64,000 nt of DNA from Perlucidibaca aquatica. Lineage in GTDB: Bacteria > Pseudomonadota > Gammaproteobacteria > Pseudomonadales > Moraxellaceae. The stretch's first letter is position 1. Each line of letters starts with the position of its first letter. The notes below the pieces were generated by a model. It had not been told where the DNA came from. It searched no databases and worked only from the letters and a program-made list of their open reading frames with translations. Below, one piece after another: positions 8,748-18,813 of the stretch. The DNA is taken from positions 372,001-436,000 of the forward strand of contig NZ_LZDB01000002.1 in the NCBI RefSeq assembly GCF_001676655.1, given 5' to 3'. The translations under genes and the position numbers were made by a program.

Positions 8748-10691
8748 ATGTGGGTTGAGCTGGGTCAGTATGCACTGGTGCTCGCGTTTATTGTGGCCAT
8801 TGTGCAGGGTACGTTGCCTTGGTGGGGCGTGGTGCGTGGGGACACACGCGTACAAGCCATGGCGCGAACCGCAGCCTTTACTCAGTTGGGCTTGTTGGTG
8901 CTGTCGTTTGCCTTGCTCACGCTGGCCTTCCTGCAAAATGACTTCAGCGTGGATTACATTGCCCGTCAGTCCAATACCTTATTGCCCTGGTGGTACAAGA
9001 TTTCCGCCGTTTGGGGTGGTCATGAAGGTTCCCTGCTGCTATGGGCGCTCGTGCTGGCACTATGGACGGCCGCAGTGGCGCGCTTTTCGCAAGCCTTGCC
9101 TTTAGGCATGACGGCTCGAGTGTTGGCGATTTTGGGGCTCGTCAGCACGGCTATTATTAGTTTTATTCTATTCACGTCGAACCCGTTCAATCGCTTATTC
9201 CCCGACTTTCCGATTGAGGGCAATGACCTCAATCCGTTGCTGCAAGACCCTGGCCTCATCTTTCACCCCCCCATGCTGTACATGGGCTATGTTGGCTTTG
9301 CCGTGCCCTTTGCCTTTGCCATGGCGGGTCTAATCACCGGTCGCCTGGATAGCGCTTGGGCGCGTTGGTCGCGCCCGTGGGCATTAGCCGCATGGAGCTT
9401 CCTCACCGTGGGTATTGCGCTGGGTTCGTGGTGGGCGTATTACGAATTGGGTTGGGGCGGATGGTGGTTCTGGGATCCGGTAGAAAATGCGTCCTTTATG
9501 CCGTGGCTGGCAGGCACGGCACTTTTGCACTCTCTCGCCGTCAGTGAAAAGCGTGGTGTCTTTAAGGCCTGGACGGTGTTGCTGGCCATTATTGCTTTCT
9601 CGTTAAGTTTGCTCGGTACCTTCTTGGTGCGCTCCGGTGTGCTCACCTCTGTGCATGCGTTCGCCGCGGACCCCACGCGCGGATTGTATATTTTGGGCAT
9701 CTTGATGGTGGTGGTGGGCGGCTCGTTAAGCCTGTTTGCCTGGCGAGGAGCGGCTTTGCAACGCGAAAGCAATCATGGCCCGTTTTCGCGGGAGATGTTC
9801 CTGCTGCTGAATAACTTGTTCTTGCTAACGGCCACTGTCATTGTGTTGTTAGGCACTTTATTCCCCCTGATCGCGGATGCACTCGAACTTGGTAAGTTCT
9901 CGGTGGGTCCACCCTATTTCAATCTGCTGTTCGTGCCGCTCACCCTGCTATTGCTGGTGTTTTTGGGCGTGGGGCCATCCACTAATTGGAAGAAGCAATC
10001 AGCCGATGTGATCTTACTGCCGCTGCGTAAGGTGCTATTGGCGGCGATAGTGATTGCGATCGGCCTGCCATTGATTTTCTTTGGCGATTGGCCGTGGCAT
10101 GTTGGCGTCACCGTTGGCCTTTGCGCTTGGGTTTTGGGCAGCCAGTTGGTGGATATTGCGCGCAAGACGCAGCACGCCAGCACGCGTCGACAGGGTTTAA
10201 AGAAGCTCACCCGTAGCTACTGGGGCATGCAGTTGGCGCATCTGGGGCTGCTAGTCATGGTGCTGGGCATTGCTTTCACCACAACGTATAGCGTCGAAAA
10301 GGATGTACGTTTGGCACCGGGCGAAAGCATCACGGTGAACAATTACACGTTCCATTTTGAGGGTGTAGCAGATCACCAAGGTCCCAATTATGTGGCTCAG
10401 CGCGGTACGTTAATTGTCAGCCATGATGGGTTTGTAGAAACGTTGCACCCGGAAAAGCGCATTTATCGCGTGCAGCAAAACCCAATGACCGAAGCGGCGA
10501 TCTCAGGCAATGCCTTCCGAGATTTGTATGTGGCCTTAGGTGAGCCTTTAGATGCCGGTGCTTGGGCCGTGCGTATTTATCATAAGCCCATGATTCGCTG
10601 GATCTGGTTCGGCGCTTTGATGATGGCGTTGGGTGCCCTGTTATCCATGCTGGATAAGCGTTATCGCTTGAAAGCGGCGGGAGGGCGTTGA
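8748..10691 (+). CDS. ccmF: cytochrome c maturation protein CcmF
   Basis: Large polytopic membrane subunit of the system I cytochrome c heme lyase, about 647 residues, working with CcmH to attach heme to apocytochrome c in the periplasm. The Trp-rich WWD signature GGWWFWDPVENASFMPW is present, with about 14 hydrophobic segments. The frame opens at TTG 8730, but ATG 8748 (MWVELGQYAL) is chosen because GAGGA sits at the right distance before it. It heads ccmF-ccmG-ccmH-ccmI. The ccmABCDE part of the system is absent from this window, so the pathway is split between loci. Confidence 0.96.
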   Translation: MWVELGQYALVLAFIVAIVQGTLPWWGVVRGDTRVQAMARTAAFTQLGLLVLSFALLTLAFLQNDFSVDYIARQSNTLLPWWYKISAVWGGHEGSLLLWALVLALWTAAVARFSQALPLGMTARVLAILGLVSTAIISFILFTSNPFNRLFPDFPIEGNDLNPLLQDPGLIFHPPMLYMGYVGFAVPFAFAMAGLITGRLDSAWARWSRPWALAAWSFLTVGIALGSWWAYYELGWGGWWFWDPVENASFMPWLAGTALLHSLAVSEKRGVFKAWTVLLAIIAFSLSLLGTFLVRSGVLTSVHAFAADPTRGLYILGILMVVVGGSLSLFAWRGAALQRESNHGPFSREMFLLLNNLFLLTATVIVLLGTLFPLIADALELGKFSVGPPYFNLLFVPLTLLLLVFLGVGPSTNWKKQSADVILLPLRKVLLAAIVIAIGLPLIFFGDWPWHVGVTVGLCAWVLGSQLVDIARKTQHASTRRQGLKKLTRSYWGMQLAHLGLLVMVLGIAFTTTYSVEKDVRLAPGESITVNNYTFHFEGVADHQGPNYVAQRGTLIVSHDGFVETLHPEKRIYRVQQNPMTEAAISGNAFRDLYVALGEPLDAGAWAVRIYHKPMIRWIWFGALMMALGALLSMLDKRYRLKAAGGR

Positions 10692-10692
10692 G

Positions 10693-11253
10693 ATGAAACC
10701 CTCACTGCGCAAAGGCTTTATCTTCGGCTTGCCCTTGGTGCTGTTTCTGGCTTTGGCCGTGTTACTGGCGAGCAGAAATGGGGAAGACCCGTCTTATCTA
10801 CCGTCTGCCCGTTTACAGCAACCTGTACCGGCCTTTAGTTTGTCTAGCCTGGAAGATCCCGAACGCATGCTGGACCCTTCGATTTTTCAGGGTCAGGTTT
10901 CCTTGTTAAATGTGTGGGCCACCTGGTGTGTGTCCTGTCTGGTTGAGCATCCGGTCCTGCTCAATATTGCGGCTGACGGCGTTCGCATCATCGGCGTGAA
11001 TTACAAAGATGACCGCCAAGCCGCTCAGGCTTATTTACGTGAGCGCGGCAACCCGTTTGCTGACACGGTATTTGATGAGCGCGGTGACCTAGGTCTGGAC
11101 CTCGGCGTTTATGGCGCACCAGAAACCTATCTGATCGATGCGCAAGGCCGTATTCGATATCGCGCCGTGGGAGTTCTTGATGCTAAAGCCTGGCTGCAGG
11201 AGTTAAAGCCACGCTATGACGCCGTGCGGGCGGAATCCGCAGGAGCGAAATGA
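10693..11253 (+). CDS. ccmG: thiol:disulfide interchange protein CcmG/DsbE
   Basis: Membrane-anchored periplasmic thioredoxin-like protein, 186 residues, that keeps the apocytochrome CXXCH thiols or CcmH reduced. It has one N-terminal transmembrane anchor (about 8-27), the active site WATWCVSC (C79, C82), and the CcmG-type cis-Pro loop GVYGAPETYL. It starts 1 nt after ccmF ends and its stop overlaps the ccmH start. Confidence 0.95.
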   Translation: MKPSLRKGFIFGLPLVLFLALAVLLASRNGEDPSYLPSARLQQPVPAFSLSSLEDPERMLDPSIFQGQVSLLNVWATWCVSCLVEHPVLLNIAADGVRIIGVNYKDDRQAAQAYLRERGNPFADTVFDERGDLGLDLGVYGAPETYLIDAQGRIRYRAVGVLDAKAWLQELKPRYDAVRAESAGAK

Positions 11254-11732
11254 TGAAGTATTTAGGGATTGTTCTAGGGCTTTTACTGACCGTCACTGCA
11301 CAGGCGGCGATTGATGTGCGTGAGTTTCGTAGCCCTGTCGATGAGGCTCGCTATCGTGCGCTGATCGATGAGTTGCGTTGCCCAAAATGTCAAAACACCA
11401 ACTTAGCCGGATCAGATGCCGGCTTGGCTGATGACCTTAAGGAGCGGGTATTCGAGCAAATCCAAGCGGGCAAAAGCGACAGCGAAATTCGCGACTATTT
11501 AGTCGCTCGCTATGGTGACTTCATCAGCTACAAACCCCCGATGAAAGCCAGCACCTTACTGTTGTGGTGGGGCCCTGCTTTATTGCTGGTGAGTGTGGGC
11601 TTTCTCCTCTGGCGTCGTAGCTTGCGTAAGCCGGCTCGCGTTAATCCGTTAAATGCCGATGAGCAGGCGCATTTACAGCGCCTGTTAACCGGTAGTGCTC
11701 AGCCTCCGATTGATAGCGAGCCCCGCGCATGA
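11250..11732 (+). CDS. ccmH: cytochrome c maturation protein CcmH
   Basis: Short CcmH (CcmL-type), 160 residues, a periplasmic thioredox component of the heme lyase. It has a signal peptide ending in AQAA, the redox motif LRCPKCQN (C44, C47), an ADDLKERV-type helix and one C-terminal transmembrane helix near 102-120. Two adjacent ATGs (11250, 11253) are possible behind AGGAG. It overlaps ccmG by 4 nt and ccmI by 4 nt, showing tight translational coupling. As in Pseudomonas, CcmI is a separate gene, whereas in E. coli the two are fused. Confidence 0.95.
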   Translation: MMKYLGIVLGLLLTVTAQAAIDVREFRSPVDEARYRALIDELRCPKCQNTNLAGSDAGLADDLKERVFEQIQAGKSDSEIRDYLVARYGDFISYKPPMKASTLLLWWGPALLLVSVGFLLWRRSLRKPARVNPLNADEQAHLQRLLTGSAQPPIDSEPRA

Positions 11733-13006
11733 TGAATTCTGTTTTAGTGCTTTCGCCCATGCTGCTCGTGGCGCTTTTACTGACCTTGCTGGTGGTATTT
11801 GCCCTGCTGTGGCCATTGCGTGGCCGCAACGTGAATGCCGGTCACTCCGTACGTCAACTGAGTGCGCAGGTCTATCGCGATCGTCTCGATGAGCTGAATG
11901 CCGATTTGTCCACGGGGCGACTCGAGGCCGAGACCTATGCTCAGTTAAAACTGGAGCTGGATCGCGGTGTTTTGGCTGACACAACGGCGGATGCTCGGAT
12001 TCCGGTGGCGCAGCATTCGTCGGTGAAGCCGCTGGCATTTGTTTTGTTAGTGTCGGTGCCGGTGCTCACTCTAGCGCTGTACTTGGGTTATTTCTTGAAT
12101 CCGCAGGTCGCGCCCGATTTGAAGAATCAAGCGTTATTGGCCCCCAGCATTGATGCCATTCTGGCCGGCAAAGAGCCGGAGGCCGAGGCTAAAAACACTA
12201 GCCTGCAGGACTTCATGCGTGCCTTGCAGCGTCGCGTTCAGGCCGAGCCACACAATGCCGATGCCTGGATGACGCTGGGTTTAGGCTTCCTGCAAGCTAA
12301 AGATTATGAGCCGGCAAAAGTCGCGCTTGCGCGTGCCGCGGAATTGCGACCGGAAGATATTCAAGTCGTGATGACCTATGTGCAGGCCACCATCATGACG
12401 CAAGACGGCGCCATGGACCCGGTGGCACGAGGCCTGTTGGGGCGCATTCTGCGCGAGCAGCCCGACCATCAGGGCGCGTTGCTCATGTTGGGTATGGGCA
12501 ATTTGCGCGCCGGTGAGCGTGAGCAAGCCTTAGCTGTGTTGACGCAATTGCAGATGCTGCGGGCAGCAGAAGTGGCGGCCAATAACGGTCAGCGCGACAG
12601 CGAAGCCGATCAGCGCATCGAACGCTTAATCCTTGAGGCGCAGCAGGGGCCTCAGGTCGCCGCTGCCGGTATTCAGATTGAAGTCGCCCTTGATCCTGAG
12701 TTGGCCCGTCAGCTGCCTGCTGAGGCCGCGCTGTTTATTTTTGCGCGTACGCCCTCGGGTCCGCCCATGCCGGTCGCGGTGCTGAAGCGTCCGATTGCGC
12801 AGTTCCCGCTGCGGGTGACATTGACCAATGCCGACAGCCTGCAACCCACACGCTTACTGTCGGATCAGAAAGAGTTAGTGCTTCAGGCCAAGATATCCAT
12901 GACCGGCAATGCCACGCCAGCAGCGGACGATTGGCAAGCCGTGCCAGTGCCTGTCACAGAGGCTAATACCGGTATGGTTCGCTTGCGTATTACGAAGACC
13001 CGCTAG
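11729..13006 (+). CDS. ccmI: cytochrome c maturation protein CcmI (TPR)
   Basis: CcmI apocytochrome chaperone, 425 residues. There are two N-terminal transmembrane helices (about 8-28 and 98-120) around a cytoplasmic loop with the YRDRLDELNADLSTGRL heptad-like region, then a periplasmic TPR domain (NADAWMTLGLGFLQAKDYEPA) and a C-terminal beta-rich domain. It binds the C-terminal helix of apocytochrome c and hands it to CcmF/H. Last gene of the ccmFGHI operon. Confidence 0.92.
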   Translation: MMNSVLVLSPMLLVALLLTLLVVFALLWPLRGRNVNAGHSVRQLSAQVYRDRLDELNADLSTGRLEAETYAQLKLELDRGVLADTTADARIPVAQHSSVKPLAFVLLVSVPVLTLALYLGYFLNPQVAPDLKNQALLAPSIDAILAGKEPEAEAKNTSLQDFMRALQRRVQAEPHNADAWMTLGLGFLQAKDYEPAKVALARAAELRPEDIQVVMTYVQATIMTQDGAMDPVARGLLGRILREQPDHQGALLMLGMGNLRAGEREQALAVLTQLQMLRAAEVAANNGQRDSEADQRIERLILEAQQGPQVAAAGIQIEVALDPELARQLPAEAALFIFARTPSGPPMPVAVLKRPIAQFPLRVTLTNADSLQPTRLLSDQKELVLQAKISMTGNATPAADDWQAVPVPVTEANTGMVRLRITKTR

Positions 13007-13759
<753 letters not shown>

Positions 13760-13805
13760 GAAAGAGTGCGATAGAAGCAACCTACGTTGCAGTCTTGTCA
13801 GCTTT

Positions 13806-13836
13806 CGCCGCGCTAGTCGCGGCGTTATGCTTTTTG
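13806..13836 (+). terminator. possible terminator after adk
   Basis: A 7-bp GC-rich stem CGCCGCG / CGCGGCG with a 5-nt loop, followed by an interrupted T-rich tract (TTATGCTTTTT). It may give partial termination before hemH. Confidence 0.5.
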
Positions 13837-13864
13837 GTCTTTCATAAATGGATTGGGGTCACTA

Positions 13865-14923
13865 ATGTCTTCGTGTTCTGCGAGCGCACCACGTCAACGC
13901 ATCGGCATTATTCTGGCCAATTTAGGCACACCCGATGAGCCTACCGCAGCGGCGGTGAGAAGCTATTTGCGTGAGTTTCTGAGTGATACCCGCGTTATTG
14001 AAGTGCCTCGGATTATCTGGTTTTTTATTCTGCGCTTGTTTATTTTGCCCTTGCGCCCCCGTCGAGTCGCCGAGGCCTATGCCAGTATTTGGGCGAATGA
14101 GTCGCCCATGCGGACGACTTTGTTGGCGCAAGTTGCGGCGGTGCAGGCACGTTTGCAGGAACATTACCCCGACCTCGATATCACCGTGCTGCCGGGCATG
14201 AGCTACGGCAAGCCGAGCTTTAAAGCTGCCTTGGACCAATTCAGTGCGGCCGGCATTGAGCGGTTTATTGTCTTGCCGTTGTTTCCACAGTATTCCGCAA
14301 CATCAACCGGGCCGCTCTACGACCAGCTCGGCACCTGGGTTAAGCAGCAGCGCAACTTGCCCAGCTTGCATGTGGTGCGCGATTACCACACGCATCCCGC
14401 CTATGTAACGGCGTTGGCAAACAGCATTCGAGCCCATTGGCAGGCCCATGGCCGAGCCGACAAATTACTGTTTTCGTTTCATGGCATTCCACAGCCCTAC
14501 GCCGACAAAGGCGATCCCTATCCGGCGCAATGCCGAGCGACAGCCAGCGCCGTGGCCGCAGAGTTAGCGCTAAAAGAGGGCGAGTGGGCGCAGAGTTTTC
14601 AGTCTCGCTTTGGACTGCAGGAATGGGTCAAGCCATACACCGATAAGCTGCTGGAAAGTTGGGGCCACGACGGTGTGGGTTCAGTGCAGGTGCTGTGTCC
14701 CGCATTCTCGGCGGACTGCTTAGAGACACTGGAAGAGATTGCCGTAGAGAATCACGACGCATTCATTGAGGCGGGTGGCAAACGCTATGAATACATTCCG
14801 GCGCTCAATGCGAGTGCCGCGCACATCGACTTGTTTGTGTCTTTATTGCAAGGGCCGATTCAGGCGGTGAGTTGTAGCGGCTGCCGCGTCAGTGCGGTGC
14901 CGTGTAGTCGCTGTCAGTGTTGA
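13865..14923 (+). CDS. hemH: ferrochelatase with Cys-rich C-terminal tail
   Basis: Ferrochelatase, 352 residues, inserting Fe2+ into protoporphyrin IX as the last step of heme synthesis. The catalytic His206 lies in FSFHGIPQ and Glu287 in ADCLETLEEI. Start ATG 13865 is chosen over TTG 13853 because a GGGG tract precedes it. The last 16 residues contain five Cys (337, 340, 347, 350, 352), reminiscent of ferrochelatases that bind a [2Fe-2S] cluster through C-terminal cysteines. The coding end overlaps the opposed mobA gene by 35 nt, and the Cys-rich tail is encoded partly in this overlap. Confidence 0.95.
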   Translation: MSSCSASAPRQRIGIILANLGTPDEPTAAAVRSYLREFLSDTRVIEVPRIIWFFILRLFILPLRPRRVAEAYASIWANESPMRTTLLAQVAAVQARLQEHYPDLDITVLPGMSYGKPSFKAALDQFSAAGIERFIVLPLFPQYSATSTGPLYDQLGTWVKQQRNLPSLHVVRDYHTHPAYVTALANSIRAHWQAHGRADKLLFSFHGIPQPYADKGDPYPAQCRATASAVAAELALKEGEWAQSFQSRFGLQEWVKPYTDKLLESWGHDGVGSVQVLCPAFSADCLETLEEIAVENHDAFIEAGGKRYEYIPALNASAAHIDLFVSLLQGPIQAVSCSGCRVSAVPCSRCQC

Positions 14924-15530
14924 GGTTGGCAAAGCTGCTGGCCTCGGCATCGAGGATGACCTGCACCGCGTGTTCGGCCTGACACCAATCGCGCACCCGA
15001 CGCTGTCCTGCGTGTAAGCGTTCGCTAAGCCCTGTCGCTAAGTCCGTATGCACGAGCATGTGCAGCCAGTGCGTCTCTTCAGTCCCATCCGGCAGGCGTA
15101 AAGCGGCGACGGCCATCTTGAGCTCAGGTTGAGCATTCAGTGCCTGCCCACGCTGCAGGCCTTGCCACAGCTGCTGGCCCAAATCGCGAGGGAGTTGCGG
15201 CGTATCGACCGGGGTGATCAGTACCCAGCCCGCAGGCATCCGAGTTAGGCAGCTGGCAATGCCGGCTAATGGTCCGGGATAGTCTGGCCATGTATCGCTG
15301 ACCACCTGTGTGAGTGAGCATCCTGGTATATCCGCATAACGCGCCTTGTTGCGGTTGGCACTAATCCACAGCTGCGCCACTTGCGGCAATAATCTGTCGG
15401 CGACATGCGCGATTAAGGGCTGGCCCTGCCATGGCAGCCAGGCTTTATCGGCACCCTGCACGCGACGACCCGCACCGCCGGCGAGAATGAGGCCAGTCAA
15501 TGGTGGGCAGGCGAGGCTGGGTGTCTTCAT
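14889..15530 (-). CDS. mobA: molybdenum cofactor guanylyltransferase
   Basis: MobA, 213 residues, transferring GMP from GTP to molybdopterin to make the MGD cofactor. It has the nucleotidyltransferase signature LAGGAGRRVQGADKAW at 16-31 and the metal-site segment ITPVDTPQLP. The usual Met-Gly of this loop (RMGG) is replaced by Val-Gln, a mild departure. It is convergent with hemH, sharing 35 nt at the 3' ends, and no other Moco gene is in the window. Confidence 0.9.
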   Translation of the reverse strand: MKTPSLACPPLTGLILAGGAGRRVQGADKAWLPWQGQPLIAHVADRLLPQVAQLWISANRNKARYADIPGCSLTQVVSDTWPDYPGPLAGIASCLTRMPAGWVLITPVDTPQLPRDLGQQLWQGLQRGQALNAQPELKMAVAALRLPDGTEETHWLHMLVHTDLATGLSERLHAGQRRVRDWCQAEHAVQVILDAEASSFANLNTDSDYTAPH

Positions 15531-15644
15531 GTCGGCACAGTGGGGAGAAAGAGGCGCTATGCTAACGCGGATTTACATGGTCGTCGTCAGCGAAACCAGC
15601 AAGGCTTTGCTACACTCCTAGCCCTATCCGTGTGAGTCGCTGTT

Positions 15645-17606
15645 ATGCCTATCGCTGTGCCTATTGCAACCTCCGCTGTGCGCACAGCACTCGGCCCTGA
15701 CGGCGCATTTGCTCAGCAGATTCCTGGCTATCAACCCCGTGAACCGCAAATCGCCATGGCCGAGGCCGTGGAGCAAGCGCTGAGCGAGCGCAGCTTGTTA
15801 TTGGTAGAGGCCGGAACTGGCACGGGTAAGACCTATGCGTATCTCGTGCCAGCGATTTTGTCGGGTAAAAAGGCCATTGTGTCTACGGGCACGCGTAACT
15901 TGCAGGATCAGCTCTTTCATCGCGACCTGCCCATGGTGCGTAAGCTGCTCGGACGACCGGTGCGTACGGCCTTGCTCAAAGGGCGCAGCAATTACTTGTG
16001 CCCGTATCGATTGCAACAACACCTCGATGAAGGGGAGTTTGAGTCCAAGCAAATCGTGCATGACTTGCATCGCGTGGCCGCCTGGGCGGGCAAGACCGAG
16101 CAGGGCGACATTGCTGAGCTGCTAGACATTGCCGAAGACTCTATGGTCTGGCCATTGGTGACCAGTACGGCAGATAACTGCCTCGGTCAGGAATGCCCTA
16201 AGGTCGACGATTGCCCCTTAATGAAAGCGCGGGCTAAAGCCACTGAGGCCGACCTGATCGTGGTCAACCATCATCTCTTCTTTGCCGACAAAGCCTTGAA
16301 AGATCGCGGATTTGGCGAGCTGCTGCCGGAAGTGGATGCGGTCATTTTTGATGAAGCGCATCAGCTGCCGGAAACGGCGGCGATGTTCTTTGGTCGCAGC
16401 CTGTCATCGCGCCAGATTCACGATTTGCTCGCCGACTCCCTGCGTGAAGTATTAGCCGCGGGCGGCGATCTGCGCGGCATGAATGACTTGGTGTCGAATT
16501 TGGAAGTGCGTCTCGCACACTTCCGCTTGCTGATGGGTGAGGAGTCGCGAAAAGGCGTGTGGGCAGACATTTCTGAGCATCCAGAATTACCGGCTGCCAT
16601 CACGGCAGTGGAAATGGCCATGGCCTGCATCACTGAAGCGCTATCGCCACTCAAGGACAAGAGCAAGGGACTGGAGAGCTGCCATCGCCGGGCTGAAGAG
16701 CTGGCCGAGGCATTTACCGAGCTGACCGGTGAGACGCCGGAGAACCAAGTGCATTGGTTCGAGACGTTCCGCAAAGGCTTTATTTTGCAATGGACGCCGC
16801 TGGAAGTGTCGCAGCCCTTTCGTGAACTGCTCGATCGCGAGCCGATGGCGTGGATTTTGACCTCGGCGACGCTGGCCGTGCGTGAAGATTTCCGTCACAT
16901 CAGCGCGCAATTGGGGCTGCCAGCGGATGTGGCCACGTTGCAATTGCCCAGTCCGTTTGCCTATGAGCAGCAAGCCTTATTTTATGTACCGCGCGGGCTG
17001 CCAGATCCGGGGGCTATGGACTACACCCGTGCCTCCTTAGAGGCTGCCCTGCCGATATTGCGCGCTAGTCAAGGCCGTGCCTTTTTCCTGTTCACTTCGC
17101 ATCGCGCCCTGAAAGAAGCCGCCGAGTGGTTGCCGCGCCAGTTGGACTACACGTTTTTGGTGCAGGGCACTCAGCCTAAAGCCGAGCTATTGCGCCGCTT
17201 TGCCAACACGCCCGACTGCGTCTTGCTCGCCACCGGCGCGTTCTGGGAAGGGGTGGATGTGCGCGGTCAGGCATTGTCGCTGGTTATCATCGATAAACTT
17301 CCGTTTGCGTCGCCGGGTGAGCCAGTTGTGGCTGCGCGTTTAGATGCGTATAAAGCGCGAGGTCGCAACCCGTTCACGGCCTATCAGCTCCCGTCGGCTA
17401 TTATTGCGATGAAGCAAGGCGCCGGGCGCTTGATTCGCGATGTGATGGATACCGGCGTGCTCATGGTTTGCGATCCGCGTTTAGTGGGGCGGCCGTATGG
17501 CCAGCTTTTCGTACAAAGCCTGCCACCCATGCGGCGCACACGAAGTCAGCAAGAAGTTGAAGCTTTCTTTAAATTTATTAATAGCTTGGAGCCTGTGTCA
17601 GCATGA
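15645..17606 (+). CDS. yoaA: DinG-family ATP-dependent DNA helicase YoaA
   Basis: Superfamily 2, XPD/DinG-like 5'-3' DNA helicase of 653 residues. It has the Walker A GTGTGKT at 57-63, four Cys expected to bind a [4Fe-4S] cluster (C119, C179, C184, C190), the DEAH box at 236-239, and C-terminal motifs FTSHRALKEAA and QGAGRLIRD. YoaA works with the replication clamp-loader subunit chi in repair of stalled forks in E. coli. It overlaps tsaB by 4 nt, the same gene pair as in E. coli, which supports YoaA over DinG. Confidence 0.94.
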   Translation: MPIAVPIATSAVRTALGPDGAFAQQIPGYQPREPQIAMAEAVEQALSERSLLLVEAGTGTGKTYAYLVPAILSGKKAIVSTGTRNLQDQLFHRDLPMVRKLLGRPVRTALLKGRSNYLCPYRLQQHLDEGEFESKQIVHDLHRVAAWAGKTEQGDIAELLDIAEDSMVWPLVTSTADNCLGQECPKVDDCPLMKARAKATEADLIVVNHHLFFADKALKDRGFGELLPEVDAVIFDEAHQLPETAAMFFGRSLSSRQIHDLLADSLREVLAAGGDLRGMNDLVSNLEVRLAHFRLLMGEESRKGVWADISEHPELPAAITAVEMAMACITEALSPLKDKSKGLESCHRRAEELAEAFTELTGETPENQVHWFETFRKGFILQWTPLEVSQPFRELLDREPMAWILTSATLAVREDFRHISAQLGLPADVATLQLPSPFAYEQQALFYVPRGLPDPGAMDYTRASLEAALPILRASQGRAFFLFTSHRALKEAAEWLPRQLDYTFLVQGTQPKAELLRRFANTPDCVLLATGAFWEGVDVRGQALSLVIIDKLPFASPGEPVVAARLDAYKARGRNPFTAYQLPSAIIAMKQGAGRLIRDVMDTGVLMVCDPRLVGRPYGQLFVQSLPPMRRTRSQQEVEAFFKFINSLEPVSA

Positions 17607-18343
17607 TGACTGGCATCACCCTATTGGCGTTAGAAACGGCCACTGAACATTGCTCTGTGGCCATTTGGCAGCGCAACGCTAACGGTCAGCTCAGCGTTTT
17701 GGCGCGTCGTCAGCATGCGCCGCGTCAGCAAACTGAACTCATTCTGCCCATGGTCGATGAACTGCTGGCGGAGTCTGGCCTCGCATTGGGGCAGCTCACC
17801 GCAATTGCCTACTCCTGCGGTCCGGGCGCATTTACTGGCGTTCGCATTGCGGCGGCAGTGGCGCAAGGCCTGGCCTTTGGTGCGGATTTGCCGGTGGTGC
17901 CGGTGGGCAGCTTACAAACACTCGCGCAGGCTACCCACCGACAGTTTGGGGCTCGTTTGGCGTTGGCTGCCTTTGATGCGCGTATGCAAGAAGTCTATGC
18001 CGGTGCTTATGCGGCGGATGCCGCCGGCTTAATGCAACCTCTGACTGGCGATGTGGCCGGTGCGGCCGCGCAGCTGCCAGAAACCTTCCTGCACGCTTGG
18101 CGGGATGCGGTTAGCACGAGTGATGGCTTAGCTGTTGCTGTCGGTTCGGGATGGGAAAGTTACCGTGACTCGCTAGAGCAGGCCTTGCCGGTACAGCACG
18201 TCTATGCTGAGCTCGCGCCAGATGCGGAAGATGTAGCCTTGCTCGCCAGTGTCTCGGTAGATGCCGGTTTGGCGGTCGCGCCTGAGTTAGCGTTACCGGT
18301 GTACCTTCGCAACGATGTCTGGAAAAAACTACCAGGGCGCTAA
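17603..18343 (+). CDS. tsaB: tRNA t6A-modification protein TsaB
   Basis: TsaB (YeaZ), 246 residues, the ASKHA-fold partner of TsaD in forming threonylcarbamoyladenosine at position 37 of ANN-decoding tRNAs. It has the N-terminal LLALETATEHCSVAIW, the GPGAFTGVRIA motif, and DARMQEVYAGAY in the middle. It overlaps yoaA by 4 nt and is followed after 2 nt by the thioesterase gene. It begins with ATGATG; either Met is possible. Confidence 0.95.
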   Translation: MMTGITLLALETATEHCSVAIWQRNANGQLSVLARRQHAPRQQTELILPMVDELLAESGLALGQLTAIAYSCGPGAFTGVRIAAAVAQGLAFGADLPVVPVGSLQTLAQATHRQFGARLALAAFDARMQEVYAGAYAADAAGLMQPLTGDVAGAAAQLPETFLHAWRDAVSTSDGLAVAVGSGWESYRDSLEQALPVQHVYAELAPDAEDVALLASVSVDAGLAVAPELALPVYLRNDVWKKLPGR

Positions 18344-18345
18344 GT

Positions 18346-18813
18346 ATGAGCATGGCATTGGCGTGGGACTATCCTCAACCGCATACCGTGGCGTTAACGG
18401 TATTGCCTGAGCACATCGATGTGATGCGCCACACCAATAACGTGGTCTACCAACAGTGGATGGAGGCCGCAGCGTGGTCTCACTCACAGGCCCACGGTCT
18501 CGGCCCTGAAGAGTATGAGGCGTGTGGACACGGCATGGTGGTGCGCCGTCATGAACTGGACTACTTAGCCGCGAGTCATCTCCATGAAGAGCTGGTGATG
18601 GCTACCTGGCTGTTAAAAGTCGATAAGCTGTCCACCCATCGTGTGTATCAAATCATTCGCCTGAGTGATGGCCTGACGATTTTTCGCGGCTCCACTCATT
18701 TGGTGTGTATTGAAATTGCCAGCGGGCGACTCAAGCGCATGCCAGCTCATTTTTATGAAACATACTCTCGCCTGGTGATATCGCCAGCGAGTCAACCTGA
18801 AGAGATTGCGTGA
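18346..18813 (+). CDS. 4HBT-type acyl-CoA thioesterase
   Basis: Hotdog-fold thioesterase of 155 residues, YbgC/FadM type. The segment [20 protein letters not shown] holds the catalytic Asp and the start of the long hotdog helix. Substrate is unknown; relatives hydrolyse short- or long-chain acyl-CoA. It lies in a run of closely spaced genes (tsaB 2 nt upstream, uppP overlapping its stop), though those neighbours do not indicate its role. Confidence 0.8.
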   Translation: MSMALAWDYPQPHTVALTVLPEHIDVMRHTNNVVYQQWMEAAAWSHSQAHGLGPEEYEACGHGMVVRRHELDYLAASHLHEELVMATWLLKVDKLSTHRVYQIIRLSDGLTIFRGSTHLVCIEIASGRLKRMPAHFYETYSRLVISPASQPEEIA

